45,162 bases of DNA. It comes from Aquibacillus salsiterrae. GTDB taxonomy: Bacteria; Bacillota; Bacilli; Bacillales; Amphibacillaceae. Below the pieces are notes generated by a model that worked only from the letters and a program-made list of their open reading frames with translations, made no database searches and had not been told where the DNA came from. The stretch's first letter is position 1; the number at the start of each line of letters is the position of its first letter. A program made the translations under genes and the position numbers. This document shows, one piece after another, positions 28,161-36,608 of the stretch. The stretch is taken from the NCBI RefSeq assembly GCF_028416595.1, contig NZ_JAMQKC010000022.1:1-45162 (forward strand), read 5' to 3'.

Positions 28161-28610
28161 TTATACTGGATTTATTTCTTTCAGTTTGTTAGCGATGTTA
28201 TTCGTTAATTCGGTTGCTGTTTTCGGAACAAATAATTTGAGAACGGGATTTACAACACGTGCCATCATCCCGTGAGCGGTTATATCTAAATTTCCGCTCA
28301 TCTTCGTGTTGCTAATCGATATAGCTTCAGCTTTGAAATAGCCCGTTCCAGCAAAATTTTCATTTAACCCTTTTAAGTCAAACGTGACAAGATTTGGTTC
28401 CTGCCAGGCTGTAATATCAATTTGTAATTTTATTTTCTTTTGCATAATCCCAAGGTCTCCCTTGAACGTCCATGTGGATTGGTTATCGTTAAGGATGTTA
28501 TGGTCGATGTAACCAGGAACTAGCGGTGCCCAGTTATTCATGTCTTTGACAAAATCCCAGATTGAATCAATCGAGATGTTAAGTTCCACCTCGTGCGTAC
28601 CACTTGGCAT
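28161..28610 (-). CDS. SRPBCC/CoxG-like protein
   Basis: The 149-residue START/SRPBCC-fold protein matches the CoxG (carbon monoxide dehydrogenase subunit G) family: HEVELNISIDSIWDFVKDMNNWAPLVPGY at the N-terminus, and a C-terminal helix with NPVLKLFVPKTATELTNNIANKLKEI. Proteins of this fold bind hydrophobic ligands in a deep cavity. There are no CO dehydrogenase genes nearby, so the CoxG name marks fold similarity only. The start has GGAGGG upstream. It is divergent from the FrnE-like gene. Confidence 0.75.
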   Translation of the reverse strand: MPSGTHEVELNISIDSIWDFVKDMNNWAPLVPGYIDHNILNDNQSTWTFKGDLGIMQKKIKLQIDITAWQEPNLVTFDLKGLNENFAGTGYFKAEAISISNTKMSGNLDITAHGMMARVVNPVLKLFVPKTATELTNNIANKLKEINPV

Positions 28611-28696
28611 GATTAACCCTCCTCCATATTCCTTTTAGATTTTATAAAACTTATTGGAGAATTATTCCTATCTACGTCATAAATAAAACCAATTAA

Positions 28697-28725
28697 TTGA
28701 CATTAGGTAGAAACAGGTGTAAAAC
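28697..28725 (+). promoter_or_regulatory. SigA-type promoter for the FrnE-like gene
   Basis: TTGACA (28697-28702), a 17-nt spacer and TAAAAC (28720-28725) lie about 100 nt before the start codon. The -35 is perfect and the -10 weak. Confidence 0.5.
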
Positions 28726-28825
28726 GATTAGTGGAATAAGGAGCAAGGAATGCCTTTTTCCGAGGGTGAAAATAATTATGTTAGACATACTAATTTTTAG
28801 ATACAGATAACGGAGGGAAAGAGCT

Positions 28826-29458
28826 ATGCATATTGAAATGTGGACAGACTTTGCTTGACCATTTTGCTATATTGGCAAAAAGCGTCTGGAGGACGCGATA
28901 AAACAGATTGATCAACCGATTGAAGTAACGTATCGTGCGTTTGAACTCGATCCATCGGCACCACGCGATATCGATTTAAATGTATACGAATCTTTAGCGA
29001 AAAAATACGGCATGAGTGTGGAGCAAGCAAAAGCAAACACCGAGAATATGGTGCAGATGGCGAAGGAAGTTGGGTTAGAGTATAACATGGATACACTGAT
29101 TCAAACGAATACATTTGACGCCCATCGTTTAGCAATGCTTGCAAAAAAACACGATTTGATGAAGGAAATGACCGAGAGAATATTACGGGCTTATTTTACA
29201 GACTCAAAGCACATTGGCGATCATGAAACATTAACAGAGTTAGCTGTAGAAGTTGGACTTGACCACGAAGAAGTTGCTAACATGCTTGCTAGTGATGACA
29301 TGGCGGAAGAAGTGCGTTCAGACGAACAACAAGCACATGACTACGGAATTAATGGTGTTCCTTTCTTCCTCATTAACAAAAAATACGCGATCAATGGTGC
29401 GCAACCTACAGAAGCATTTGTCCAAGCCCTTCAAAAGGTTATTGCAGAAGGCGAATAA
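28826..29458 (+). CDS. FrnE/DsbA-family thiol-disulfide oxidoreductase with TGA at the first CXXC cysteine (putative selenoprotein)
   Basis: The frame of 211 codons has one internal TGA at 28856-28858 (codon 11). The N-terminus reads MHIEMWTDFA-TGA-PFCYIGKKRLEDA; FrnE-like proteins have DFACPFCYIGKRR here, so TGA stands for the first Cys of CPFC while Cys14 remains. The rest is an intact DsbA fold with helical insert and the cis-Pro segment GVPFFLINKKYAI. The ATG at 28826 has GGAGGG upstream and a promoter further up. A hairpin with SECIS geometry follows. Family role: cytosolic disulfide exchange or isomerisation; Sec would replace the nucleophilic Cys. Thioredoxin-fold oxidoreductases are classic Sec/Cys-exchange families, making this the most conventional of the four cases. 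Confidence 0.8.
28882..28896 (+). promoter_or_regulatory. SECIS-like hairpin in the FrnE-like gene
   Basis: GCGTC and GACGC form a perfect 5-bp stem around loop TGGAG, whose first base is 28 nt after the TGA. The second loop base is G. Geometry fits the bacterial SECIS rules. Confidence 0.52.
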
Positions 29459-29462
29459 AATA

Positions 29463-29507
29463 AAGCATCCTTTAATGACTATCGTTGTTGAAGGGTGCTT
29501 TTTTTAA
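29463..29507 (+). terminator. Terminator of the FrnE-like gene
   Basis: AAGCATCCTT (29463-29472) pairs with AAGGGTGCTT (29491-29500), followed by a T tract. Confidence 0.85.
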
Positions 29508-29616
29508 AAGACAAGAAAGCATAAAAAATCCAAGGCGACTTGCGCTTTTCTTTCCGTTGTTCTAGCAATGATAAAAAGCATGTATAATAAATACATGAAA
29601 ATAGGGAGTTGATGAC

Positions 29617-29868
29617 ATGTATATTAAAGAGATACGCGTTAATCGATTTTTAAATGCGCAGGATATTGCAGCATTAACAAATTTAGCAAGTAAATATGTA
29701 AGCGATATCACGTTGGAGTCTAAGCATTATAAGATTAATGTAAAAAGTATGTTGGGACTGTTATCGCTTGTCCTTGATAAAGGGACGGAGGTTTCGATTA
29801 TTGCTAAAGGAGATGATGATAGAGAGGCGATGTTAGCGATAAGTGCATTTTTGGAAGAAGAAAGCTAG
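29617..29868 (+). CDS. Degenerate HPr-family protein lacking the active His
   Basis: The 83-residue HPr fold aligns well with Bacillus HPr through ASKYVSDITLES and INVKSMLGLLSL. The phosphotransfer motif GIHARPA is replaced by FLNAQDI, with Asn13 where the active His15 should be, so it cannot carry PEP-derived phosphate in the PTS. Ser44 in VKSMLG corresponds to HPr Ser46, the HPrK/P target. That combination is found in Crh, the catabolite-repression HPr, which has Gln at the His site. It could be a CcpA corepressor or another regulatory HPr, though it is clearly not an orthologue of Crh by sequence. GGGAG lies upstream. Monocistronic. Confidence 0.75.
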   Translation: MYIKEIRVNRFLNAQDIAALTNLASKYVSDITLESKHYKINVKSMLGLLSLVLDKGTEVSIIAKGDDDREAMLAISAFLEEES

Positions 29869-30067
29869 GTTTTAAGTAAAAGAAAAGAATAAGCAGACTT
29901 TGCTATTTTCCTGCTAAATGATTCGTTCTAATTCTTAAATGGATGCATAAACTAGTAATTGTCGGAGATAACCTGTACAATGAATAGTAAGGATTTACCT
30001 TTAGGTCTTCTGGTGTAAAGACTCACCACTTAAGGGTGCAGACCAACACAGGAAGGATGACCAACAA

Positions 30068-30439
30068 ATGACAAGCGTTCTATATCAAGCGAAAGTCGGA
30101 GATGGATTTACGAAGAAAGGAATACTTCGGAAAAACTCCTTGTTCAAAACAGCTGGAGAGGCAGTATCGGAGGCTTTGGCATTAAAGGAAGTACTCGATA
30201 AGAAATATAAGAATAAGATAAAGTGGGACTATAATGGTGACATGTCAGGTTCTTTAGAAAAAGTAAAGATACTCCAAGGATTGTTGAATCGAGAAAACGA
30301 AAAGATTCCCTTTTTCTTACAAATTGTGGCTGTCGATGATCAAACATCAAAAGTAAAACCGACAACGCCAAAGAAACCACACACGATTAGTAAAGCCGAT
30401 AAAAAAATGGCTAGTGAAGCACTTAGCTTTTTGAAGTAA
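30068..30439 (+). CDS. Hypothetical protein, 123 residues
   Basis: The small basic cytosolic protein has a globular-looking N-terminal part (MTSVLYQAKVGDGFTKKGIL), a short Pro/Lys/Thr-rich linker near residues 95-105 and a C-terminal helix ISKADKKMASEALSFLK. The start has AGGAAGG upstream and a clear terminator follows the stop, supporting a real gene. I do not recognise the family. Confidence 0.6.
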   Translation: MTSVLYQAKVGDGFTKKGILRKNSLFKTAGEAVSEALALKEVLDKKYKNKIKWDYNGDMSGSLEKVKILQGLLNRENEKIPFFLQIVAVDDQTSKVKPTTPKKPHTISKADKKMASEALSFLK

Positions 30440-30457
30440 AATACGTAATTTTAAATG

Positions 30458-30496
30458 GAATGAGGGTTGTCTAAGGACAGTGCTCATTCTTTTTTT
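30458..30496 (+). terminator. Terminator of the hypothetical gene at 30068
   Basis: GAATGAG (30458-30464) pairs with CTCATTC (30483-30489) and seven T residues follow. Confidence 0.8.
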
Positions 30497-30649
30497 CAAA
30501 GATAAGAAACCACAATGGCTTTATGCAGCCACCATCTATGATGAAAAAAAGGATAGCATTTATTAATTTTGAGTATATTGTAATTTGTTTTTGATATACT
30601 TATTAATTTTTGCTGCTTACAATACCTTTTTTTATACAAAAATATAAAA

Positions 30650-30685
30650 AGATCCAAGAGCTGTCTTGCTCCGGGCGCTTTTACT
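30650..30685. repeat. Dispersed TGTCTTGCTCC repeat, short copy
   Basis: GATCCAAGAGCTGTCTTGCTCC is fused almost directly to GGGCGCTTTT, so this copy keeps both ends and has lost the interior. The rest of 30440-30814 shows only the terminator before it and the MFS leader. Confidence 0.6.
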
Positions 30686-30814
30686 TATATCTCTAACCTA
30701 GTGATAAATCGCTACCCCCCCAGATTTATCCAATTGGAAAGGAGCCGTGCAGTATGAACAGTCCAATTTAACCATCCCTAAAGTAATCAACAATTCTACT
30801 TTTGGGGGATAAGA

Positions 30815-32020
30815 ATGAATTGGAATCGGAATTTTTTACTATTGTTAATCGGCCTGTCGCTCGCTAATATCGGTGATGTCCTATATATGGTGAGCGTAAT
30901 TAGTACGATTTTTGCTCGAACTGGTTCAGCAACTGCATCATCGCTTGTGCCATTTACGATTACTTCATCAATGTTTATAGCAAGCTTGTTAACACCTCTT
31001 TTGATTGGGAAAATAAGTTTAAACCAGTTATTGGCAGGGTCTCAAATCGTTAAAACGATATTGCTTGTTGTTCTTGGATTTTTGCTACTTTGGATAACAG
31101 CATCAAATTATTATCTGGTTTTGGTCAACATTGCTTTGATTGCATTACTCGACGGCTGTGCAAAACCGATCAGACAGACCTTGATTCCGCACTATGTTAA
31201 GTCAGAACACTTAATTCAAGCAAATGGAGTAGCAGAAACAGTGACGCAAATGATCCAGTCTATGATGTGGTTTGTTGGAAGTTTATTTTTAATGGTAATG
31301 AGTTCACAACAACTGGTTTGGGTTGTAGGAGGTTTGTTCGTAGTTGCTAGTATCTTCCTTTGTTTTTTAGAAACTGTGCATCATAAACCGTCTGAGCCAA
31401 AAGCGAAACTAGAACAAATAAATGAAGGTTGGAAGACCTTATCTCACACACCAGTATTGAGAAAATTTGCTTGGATTGATCTATTTGAAACCATTGCAGG
31501 AACAGTGTGGATCGCAGCCATTTTGTATGTATTTGTCAGCAATGCGCTCCATGTTAGTGAAAAATGGTGGGGATTTATCAATGGTGCTTTTTTTCTAGGG
31601 CTAATTTTTGGAAGTGTTTTTTGTGTGAAATTCACTTCTTTTATCGAAAAAAAACTAGGAACGACTATTTTTATTGGTTTATTTCTTAGTTCTACAATCA
31701 CCTTTTTATTTAGCTTAAATAGTATTCCAATTGTTGCTCTCCTTTTATCGCTGTGTGTGGGGTTTTTCGGTCAAATCAAAAATATTCCACAACAAACCAT
31801 TATCCAAACCAGTGTTATTAAAGCGCAGTTAGCCACTGTTTATAGTTCATTAGGTGCGATTGGGACTGGGACTTTTGGAATTGCTTCACTTATGATGGGT
31901 TTACTAGCAGATTTGTTTGGGATCCGAATTGTGTTCGTTATTTCAGCGCTATTCCTTGCGATTGGTAGTGCAATTGTTTATAAAAATAAGCAATTGTTTG
32001 TTAGCAATGTTGGGGAATAA
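30815..32020 (+). CDS. MFS transporter, 401 residues
   Basis: About twelve hydrophobic segments and the fold of the major facilitator superfamily, in the group of bacillus MFS exporters (YfkF or macrolide-efflux-like). Typical features are NIGDVLYMVS in TM1, LLDGCAKPIRQTLIPHYV after TM4 and a long central loop (SEPKAKLEQINEGWKTL). The start has GGGGGAT upstream. No regulator lies directly beside it. The substrate cannot be read from the sequence. Confidence 0.82.
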   Translation: MNWNRNFLLLLIGLSLANIGDVLYMVSVISTIFARTGSATASSLVPFTITSSMFIASLLTPLLIGKISLNQLLAGSQIVKTILLVVLGFLLLWITASNYYLVLVNIALIALLDGCAKPIRQTLIPHYVKSEHLIQANGVAETVTQMIQSMMWFVGSLFLMVMSSQQLVWVVGGLFVVASIFLCFLETVHHKPSEPKAKLEQINEGWKTLSHTPVLRKFAWIDLFETIAGTVWIAAILYVFVSNALHVSEKWWGFINGAFFLGLIFGSVFCVKFTSFIEKKLGTTIFIGLFLSSTITFLFSLNSIPIVALLLSLCVGFFGQIKNIPQQTIIQTSVIKAQLATVYSSLGAIGTGTFGIASLMMGLLADLFGIRIVFVISALFLAIGSAIVYKNKQLFVSNVGE

Positions 32021-32094
32021 GAAATAGTGGTAATGTTTTAGCTTAATGGGATTGATGCAAGGGTGCTTCATGAAACTAGTAAGATGAATTAGAA

Positions 32095-32122
32095 TGGAGG
32101 CTACTAGAAAGGGTGGCCTCCA
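32095..32122 (+). terminator. Hairpin after the MFS gene
   Basis: TGGAGGC (32095-32101) pairs with GCCTCCA (32116-32122). There is no T tract, so it is a weak terminator or processing site. Confidence 0.4.
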
Positions 32123-32214
32123 ACAGTGTAGGAGATAATGAGTCTAGTGCCTGGCCATTTCTCGAGCAAGGAAAGGTGGAAGTTTTTCTTCTTTATCGGT
32201 TTGCCTCTCGTTAT

Positions 32215-32730
32215 TTATCGATATTTCAAAGCTAATCCTTTTAGAAAATTCCTCGCAAATTTATCGCCGCACTCTTTATAATTTTTGTGACCTTCTTTTC
32301 TTAAAATAGCACTAATCTCCCCTTTTGAAACACGGACCCCGGCATTTGCTAAGATATCAATTATATCTTCAGTAGTTAATGATAAGGCAATCTTCAATTT
32401 CTTCAGTAAAACGTTGTTGACGTTGGCTTTACTCTTAATTAGCCTCTCTGGATTGTTCGTTTGTCCAGGCTTAGGGTCCTGTTTGCCTCTTCTGTCGGTG
32501 ATAAGACCATTTAGGAAAGACTCCAATGTTGCATTTGTGCATTTCATATAGTCTTCACTATCTTTTTCCTCATCCGAGTCGTTATCGTCCTTTGTCTTGG
32601 TAAGCAATTTCTTCACATTATCGGCGGTAATGTCTATACCTCCCTGCTGAAATAAATCAACCATTTTTTCATCTTTGATATCGAGCGCATATCTAATTCG
32701 TATCAAAATATCATTGTTATCTAAACCCAT
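32215..32730 (-). CDS. DUF1456 family protein (YehS-like)
   Basis: The 171-residue protein contains two copies of the DUF1456 helical unit: NDILIRIRYALDIKDEKMVDLFQQGG at the N-terminus and NVLLKKLKIALSLTTEDIIDILANAG in the second half, each followed by a short helix and a basic tail. An acidic, probably disordered stretch (DDNDSDEEKDSED, about 47-60) joins them. Function is unknown in the family as far as I know. GGAGG lies upstream of the start. Confidence 0.85.
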   Translation of the reverse strand: MGLDNNDILIRIRYALDIKDEKMVDLFQQGGIDITADNVKKLLTKTKDDNDSDEEKDSEDYMKCTNATLESFLNGLITDRRGKQDPKPGQTNNPERLIKSKANVNNVLLKKLKIALSLTTEDIIDILANAGVRVSKGEISAILRKEGHKNYKECGDKFARNFLKGLALKYR

Positions 32731-32892
32731 TTTTTATTCCTCCAAACAATACTGATACTACTATTTTAACCATTGTTTGTTCACAATATCTACTTTAAAG
32801 GGATGAAAGGGATTTTTGGCAGTCTCGGTATGTGTTTGAAAGGTCGATTATCGAGTCATCGACAGATTAGTGGAACTAAGATAGGAAAGTGT

Positions 32893-33083
32893 ATAAAATG
32901 CAAGAGCTGTCTAGTGCTGGGCGCCTATCCCCTCGAAGTCTTAATCTTTGTGACAAAGAGCGTCACAAGGATTTTCTGCTTAAGCTTGCCTTAGGCTGGG
33001 CACTAAGGAACACTTCTAAGAATAGACATCGCAGAAACAAGTGGTTTTCTTGTTTCGAAGGCGCGACTTGCGCTTTTCTTATA
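32893..33083. repeat. Dispersed TGTCTAGT...GCGCTTTTCTT repeat, long copy
   Basis: Both ends are present (CAAGAGCTGTCTAG and GGCGCGACTTGCGCTTTTCTT), with an interior different from the copies at 5829 and 25812. The ends read inward as complementary GGGCGC/GGCGC-type arms. It fills most of the gap 32731-33206 before the promoter at 33094. Short reading frames here are not supported. Confidence 0.7.
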
Positions 33084-33093
33084 AAAAACAGGA

Positions 33094-33123
33094 TTGACAA
33101 AAAGCGCGTATTAACCATATAAT
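33094..33123 (+). promoter_or_regulatory. Consensus SigA promoter of the GntR-ABC operon
   Basis: TTGACA (33094-33099), 18 nt and TATAAT (33118-33123) are both perfect hexamers. The operator at 33128 overlaps the expected transcription start. Confidence 0.88.
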
Positions 33124-33127
33124 ACAC

Positions 33128-33163
33128 TATAAGCGTATGAACCACTTAATACATACACTTATA
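33128..33163. promoter_or_regulatory. Inverted-repeat operator for the YtrA-type GntR repressor
   Basis: TATAAGCGTATG (33128-33139) and CATACACTTATA (33152-33163) are complementary with one mismatch and a 12-nt gap, giving a 24-bp centre-to-centre spacing. The position directly after the -10 box is ideal for repression by the protein encoded at 33207. Confidence 0.75.
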
Positions 33164-33206
33164 CGAAAGATTGAAAAACATCTAATGATGTATAGGAGTT
33201 GTTTGG

Positions 33207-33587
33207 ATGGATGTGAAATTTAATAATCGCGGTCCGGTCTATTTGCAGATAATACGTAGCTTTAAAGAAAAGATTGCAGTGGGAGAACTAAAGCCTGGGG
33301 AGGAGATACCGTCAAGAAGGGAGCTCGCTAACCAGATGAAGGTTAATCCAAATACGGCCCAGCGAGCGTATAAAGAAATGGAGGAACAAGGATTGATTTT
33401 TACAGAGAAGAATCACCCAAGTAAAATCACGACCGACGAAAAGCTGCTAGGGCAAGTCAGAGAAGAGTTAATTATGGAAGCAGTTGATACATTTGTCACA
33501 TCTGTTCGTTCTATTAATGTGCCGGTTGACGAACTGCTTCATTTGGTTAAGGAAAAGTACACGGGGCATGACGAGGAGGAGGCTTAG
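33207..33587 (+). CDS. GntR family transcriptional repressor, YtrA type
   Basis: The 126-residue protein has an N-terminal winged helix (GPVYLQIIRSFKEKIAVGELKPGEEIPSRRELANQMKVNPNTAQRAYKEMEEQGLI) and only a short C-terminal dimerisation helix, the layout of the YtrA subfamily that controls ABC exporters in Bacillus and relatives. It lies first in an operon with ATPase, permease and a secreted or anchored protein, behind a consensus promoter and an inverted repeat to which it probably binds. In B. subtilis the ytr operon responds to cell-wall-targeting antibiotics; whether this one does is inference. Confidence 0.9.
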   Translation: MDVKFNNRGPVYLQIIRSFKEKIAVGELKPGEEIPSRRELANQMKVNPNTAQRAYKEMEEQGLIFTEKNHPSKITTDEKLLGQVREELIMEAVDTFVTSVRSINVPVDELLHLVKEKYTGHDEEEA

Positions 33588-33588
33588 G

Positions 33589-34278
33589 ATGATTGAGGTT
33601 AGAGCGGTTGAAAAGAAGTATGGACGCAAGCAAATACTGAAAGGAATATCGTTTTCGGCAAACAAAGGGGAGATTACTTGTTTGATTGGAATTAACGGGG
33701 TTGGCAAAACAACAATTTTAAATGCGATTATGGGATTAACACCGATCAACAAAGGTGAAATCTTAATCGACGGGCAGCGGTTAAAAGAAAAAATGTTCGA
33801 TAACATTACTTTTATTCCCGATGCGATCACGATGCTCCCGGGCATGACGATCGGTCAAGCAATGGAGTTCATGGCTGATTTTTACTCATCCTGGAATCAA
33901 GAGCGCGCAACAGAATTGCTCGAATTTTTCAGATTAAATGACACGAATCGAATTTCTTCGTTATCAAAGGGGAATGCAGCGAAGGTAAATTTATTACTTG
34001 GTTTGGCGCTTGATGTTGATTATGTCTTGATGGATGAACCATTCTCAGGCATTGACATGTTCAGCCGTGAAGAGATTGCGAAAGTGTTTACCAGCCACTT
34101 AATTGAGAATCGAGGCGTCATTATAACCACCCATGAAGTAGGCGATATTGAACATTTAATTGATAAAGTTGTCCTGATGGATGACGGAATGGTGACAAAG
34201 GAGTTCAATGCAGAAGATGCACGAGAACAAGAAGGAAAGTCTGTCATCGATGTTATGAGAGAGGTGTATCAAAGATGA
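33589..34278 (+). CDS. ABC transporter ATP-binding protein (YtrB/BcrA-like)
   Basis: The 229-residue ATPase has Walker A GINGVGKTT, Walker B VDYVLMDEP and switch His in TTHEVGDIE. The signature is LSKGNAAK instead of LSGGQ, a variant common in YtrB-type exporters. It starts 2 nt after the gntR stop with GGAGGAGG just before, and overlaps the permease gene by ATGA. It should energise the permease encoded next. The gene ends in TGA. Confidence 0.9.
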   Translation: MIEVRAVEKKYGRKQILKGISFSANKGEITCLIGINGVGKTTILNAIMGLTPINKGEILIDGQRLKEKMFDNITFIPDAITMLPGMTIGQAMEFMADFYSSWNQERATELLEFFRLNDTNRISSLSKGNAAKVNLLLGLALDVDYVLMDEPFSGIDMFSREEIAKVFTSHLIENRGVIITTHEVGDIEHLIDKVVLMDDGMVTKEFNAEDAREQEGKSVIDVMREVYQR

Positions 34279-35108
34279 AAAGCTATCTAAAGCTAGTCAA
34301 TTTTGAATGGAATCGAGTTACCCGACTATTTGCAGTCTTACTAGGTATCACATTTGTAGCACAGATGATTGGTGTCATTGTCCAGGCAAATAAATATGTA
34401 AAGATGGCTGATCAAAGCATCAATGTTGACTTAATGCCAAAAGCACAGTTTTTGCAAGACTTCGGCCAAATTGATTTTGTGCGCGTAGTAAGAAGCGTAT
34501 GGTTTATGGGACCAATTATGTTATGTATCGCTGGTGTTGCGTTTTATATCTTTTTCATTTGGTACCGAGATTGGTTTGGAAAAAATACATTCATTTACCG
34601 TTTGTTAATGCTACCAACTTCAAGGTTAAATATTTTCCTTGCTAAGCTTACCACTATCTTGTTAATGACGTTTGGCTTTGTAGCATTTCAACTAATGATA
34701 CTCCCACTTGAGAACGTGGTATTTAAATCGATGGTCCCGGCTGAATTTCGCTTAGACTTCGGGACACGAGAAGTGATAAGAAGAGTTCCTGAGTTAGGTT
34801 TGATTATTCCCAGTAGTATCGTGGAGTTTTTCTTATACTACGGTGCTGGGTTAATGGCTGTTTCTATTATTTTCGCAGGGATTTTGTTCGAGAGAAGCTT
34901 CAAGTGGAAAGGGATCATCCTGGGTGCAGGGTATGCTACTGTTGCGGTCTTTGCTTTTATTTCCCCCTTACTGTTACAAGACTTTGTGCTAAATGGATTT
35001 CTTTATCCAATCGAATTGCTGTTGCTTGAAATCTTAGCAGGTTTGATTGTACTTGGAGTATCTATCTGGACGAGTAAATATTTACTTAAGCAAAAAATCA
35101 CCGTATAA
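34275..35108 (+). CDS. ABC transporter permease (YtrC/ABC-2-like)
   Basis: The 277-residue membrane protein has about six to seven hydrophobic segments: one near 18-38, one near 75-97 and a dense block after residue 118. It has the ABC-2 permease character seen in operons with YtrA-type regulators. Translation is coupled to the ATPase gene through an ATGA overlap. No substrate is indicated; antimicrobial peptide export or cell-wall stress response is plausible from the operon type. Confidence 0.8.
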   Translation: MKSYLKLVNFEWNRVTRLFAVLLGITFVAQMIGVIVQANKYVKMADQSINVDLMPKAQFLQDFGQIDFVRVVRSVWFMGPIMLCIAGVAFYIFFIWYRDWFGKNTFIYRLLMLPTSRLNIFLAKLTTILLMTFGFVAFQLMILPLENVVFKSMVPAEFRLDFGTREVIRRVPELGLIIPSSIVEFFLYYGAGLMAVSIIFAGILFERSFKWKGIILGAGYATVAVFAFISPLLLQDFVLNGFLYPIELLLLEILAGLIVLGVSIWTSKYLLKQKITV

Positions 35109-35124
35109 GGAGTGTCTTTAAAAT

Positions 35125-36342
35125 ATGAAAAAATACTGGAAAATGACGGTTACCATTATCGTTATAATAGTAAGTATCGGGTCTTTTTATCTAACTAATA
35201 AGGTAGCGGCTGACCAAAATCCAGATGTTACAATTGAAACAACAAGTGGTGACATGGCGGAGATAAAATCATTAGTATTAGATGGGTCTTTTTTCGATTC
35301 ATCATCTAAAAGTTCAACCCAGGTGAAAATTACGGCAGAAGGAACCAACCGTAACAATAATTCCTTTTTAAATAGGTTAATTGGGAACCCTCCAACTGTT
35401 ATCAAAGATTTACGACAAAAAAACCGTAATTTTATGCGAGGGAAAGACCCTATTGAGAATCTATTTTTTGAAAATGATCAGTTTCTTGCTTATGCAAATG
35501 TCTCCTACCAGACATCTGGTTCGTTGCAGTCGTATAATTATCAATTTGACATTTCCATCTTGAATAAAGAAGAGTCTAAGACGGATTCTTTCAAACTGCA
35601 AGTACCAAATCAAACAATGGTTGAGCATGTATTGATGGAAGATGTACAGATTATCGGCGGTGAATTGAAGCTAATTACGCAAAACATGACTAGGGATAAT
35701 GGAGTAAACAATACCGAGCAACATGTTTATACCGTTGATATTGCGAGCCAACAAATAAGTGGGGATGAAGCAGTCCTCAAGCTTCCGGAAGACCAAGGAG
35801 ATACCCAAATGAATGCACAATTAATTCAAACAAGCCCACTTCAAGACGATGAAAATCTCATTTTTATGGTAACAGAAAGCAGTATAAAAAAAGACTTGGA
35901 ATCAACTAGATTTGAATCGGTACAAAAAGAAATGGTTACCTATAATCTATTAACGAAAGAGACAACTAGTATCGAGTTGCCAGAAGACATTCAAACGACA
36001 GATAACCAGGCTAGCTTTTACGACGGTGAAATGATTTACTTTGTGAAAACAGAGGGTGGAAAGCTGATAGTAACTTCACTTAACCAGGAGAGTGGAAAGG
36101 AAGATACTAGCTTTGAAATAGAGCTACCCTATAAACTGAAAGATCAAAATCCACCGCTAATGACGATCGATAATGGGAAAGTCTATGTCGCAACCAGGTC
36201 AATGAATCAGAACCAGAAAGCATTTGTCGTTGCTGTGGACACCCAAACAGGTAAGTTGCTTTATAGTGGCGAATTAGCTGTTACTAGTGCAGAAGAAATG
36301 GAAGAATACGTGCTGTATCTGTATGAATTATCTGTAAAATGA
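35125..36342 (+). CDS. Anchored or secreted protein of the GntR-ABC operon, 405 residues
   Basis: An N-terminal hydrophobic segment (about 7-28) precedes an extracellular region that is rich in beta strands and looks like a beta-propeller (repeated patterns such as LITQNMTRDNGVNNTEQHVYTVDIASQ and VYVATRSMNQNQKAFVVAVDTQTGKLLYSGEL). It follows the permease by 16 nt with AAGGAG upstream and is the last gene of the operon. I do not recognise a named family. A sensing or accessory role for the exporter is inference. The gene ends in TGA. Confidence 0.7.
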   Translation: MKKYWKMTVTIIVIIVSIGSFYLTNKVAADQNPDVTIETTSGDMAEIKSLVLDGSFFDSSSKSSTQVKITAEGTNRNNNSFLNRLIGNPPTVIKDLRQKNRNFMRGKDPIENLFFENDQFLAYANVSYQTSGSLQSYNYQFDISILNKEESKTDSFKLQVPNQTMVEHVLMEDVQIIGGELKLITQNMTRDNGVNNTEQHVYTVDIASQQISGDEAVLKLPEDQGDTQMNAQLIQTSPLQDDENLIFMVTESSIKKDLESTRFESVQKEMVTYNLLTKETTSIELPEDIQTTDNQASFYDGEMIYFVKTEGGKLIVTSLNQESGKEDTSFEIELPYKLKDQNPPLMTIDNGKVYVATRSMNQNQKAFVVAVDTQTGKLLYSGELAVTSAEEMEEYVLYLYELSVK

Positions 36343-36510
36343 ATAGTTTTAGAGGATTTTGAAAACTAGTGTGGAAGAGGTGGTGTTAACTTGAAAACAA
36401 GTGATACATTTTTGACCACGACCTTCAGGAACTAAATGCTAATGAGTTTAATCACAGGGGAAAGTATACGATGGAAGAAATTTTACCGAAGAGCGGTGGT
36501 GTCATTGAAA

Positions 36511-36545
36511 AACCAGACTTTGATTGGTCTGGTTTTCTTTTTTTT
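36511..36545 (+). terminator. Terminator of the GntR-ABC operon
   Basis: AACCAGAC (36511-36518) pairs with GTCTGGTT (36527-36534), followed by a long T-rich tract. The 168 nt before it contain only very short frames (14-39 codons) that I do not support as genes. Confidence 0.85.
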
Positions 36546-36608
36546 ACATAATTGACACTTTTTTATAAGATGGTAAGATAGTCTTATCAATTGAAAAGGA
36601 AGTGTGCC

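Noticed and set aside
32773-33122. Two overlapping short frames before the GntR operon
   Set aside because: They cover the dispersed repeat and part of the promoter, with no recognisable protein and no good start.
36373-36560. Short frames of 14-39 codons behind the GntR-ABC operon
   Set aside because: One has a weak ribosome site, but they run into the terminator and show no conserved features.
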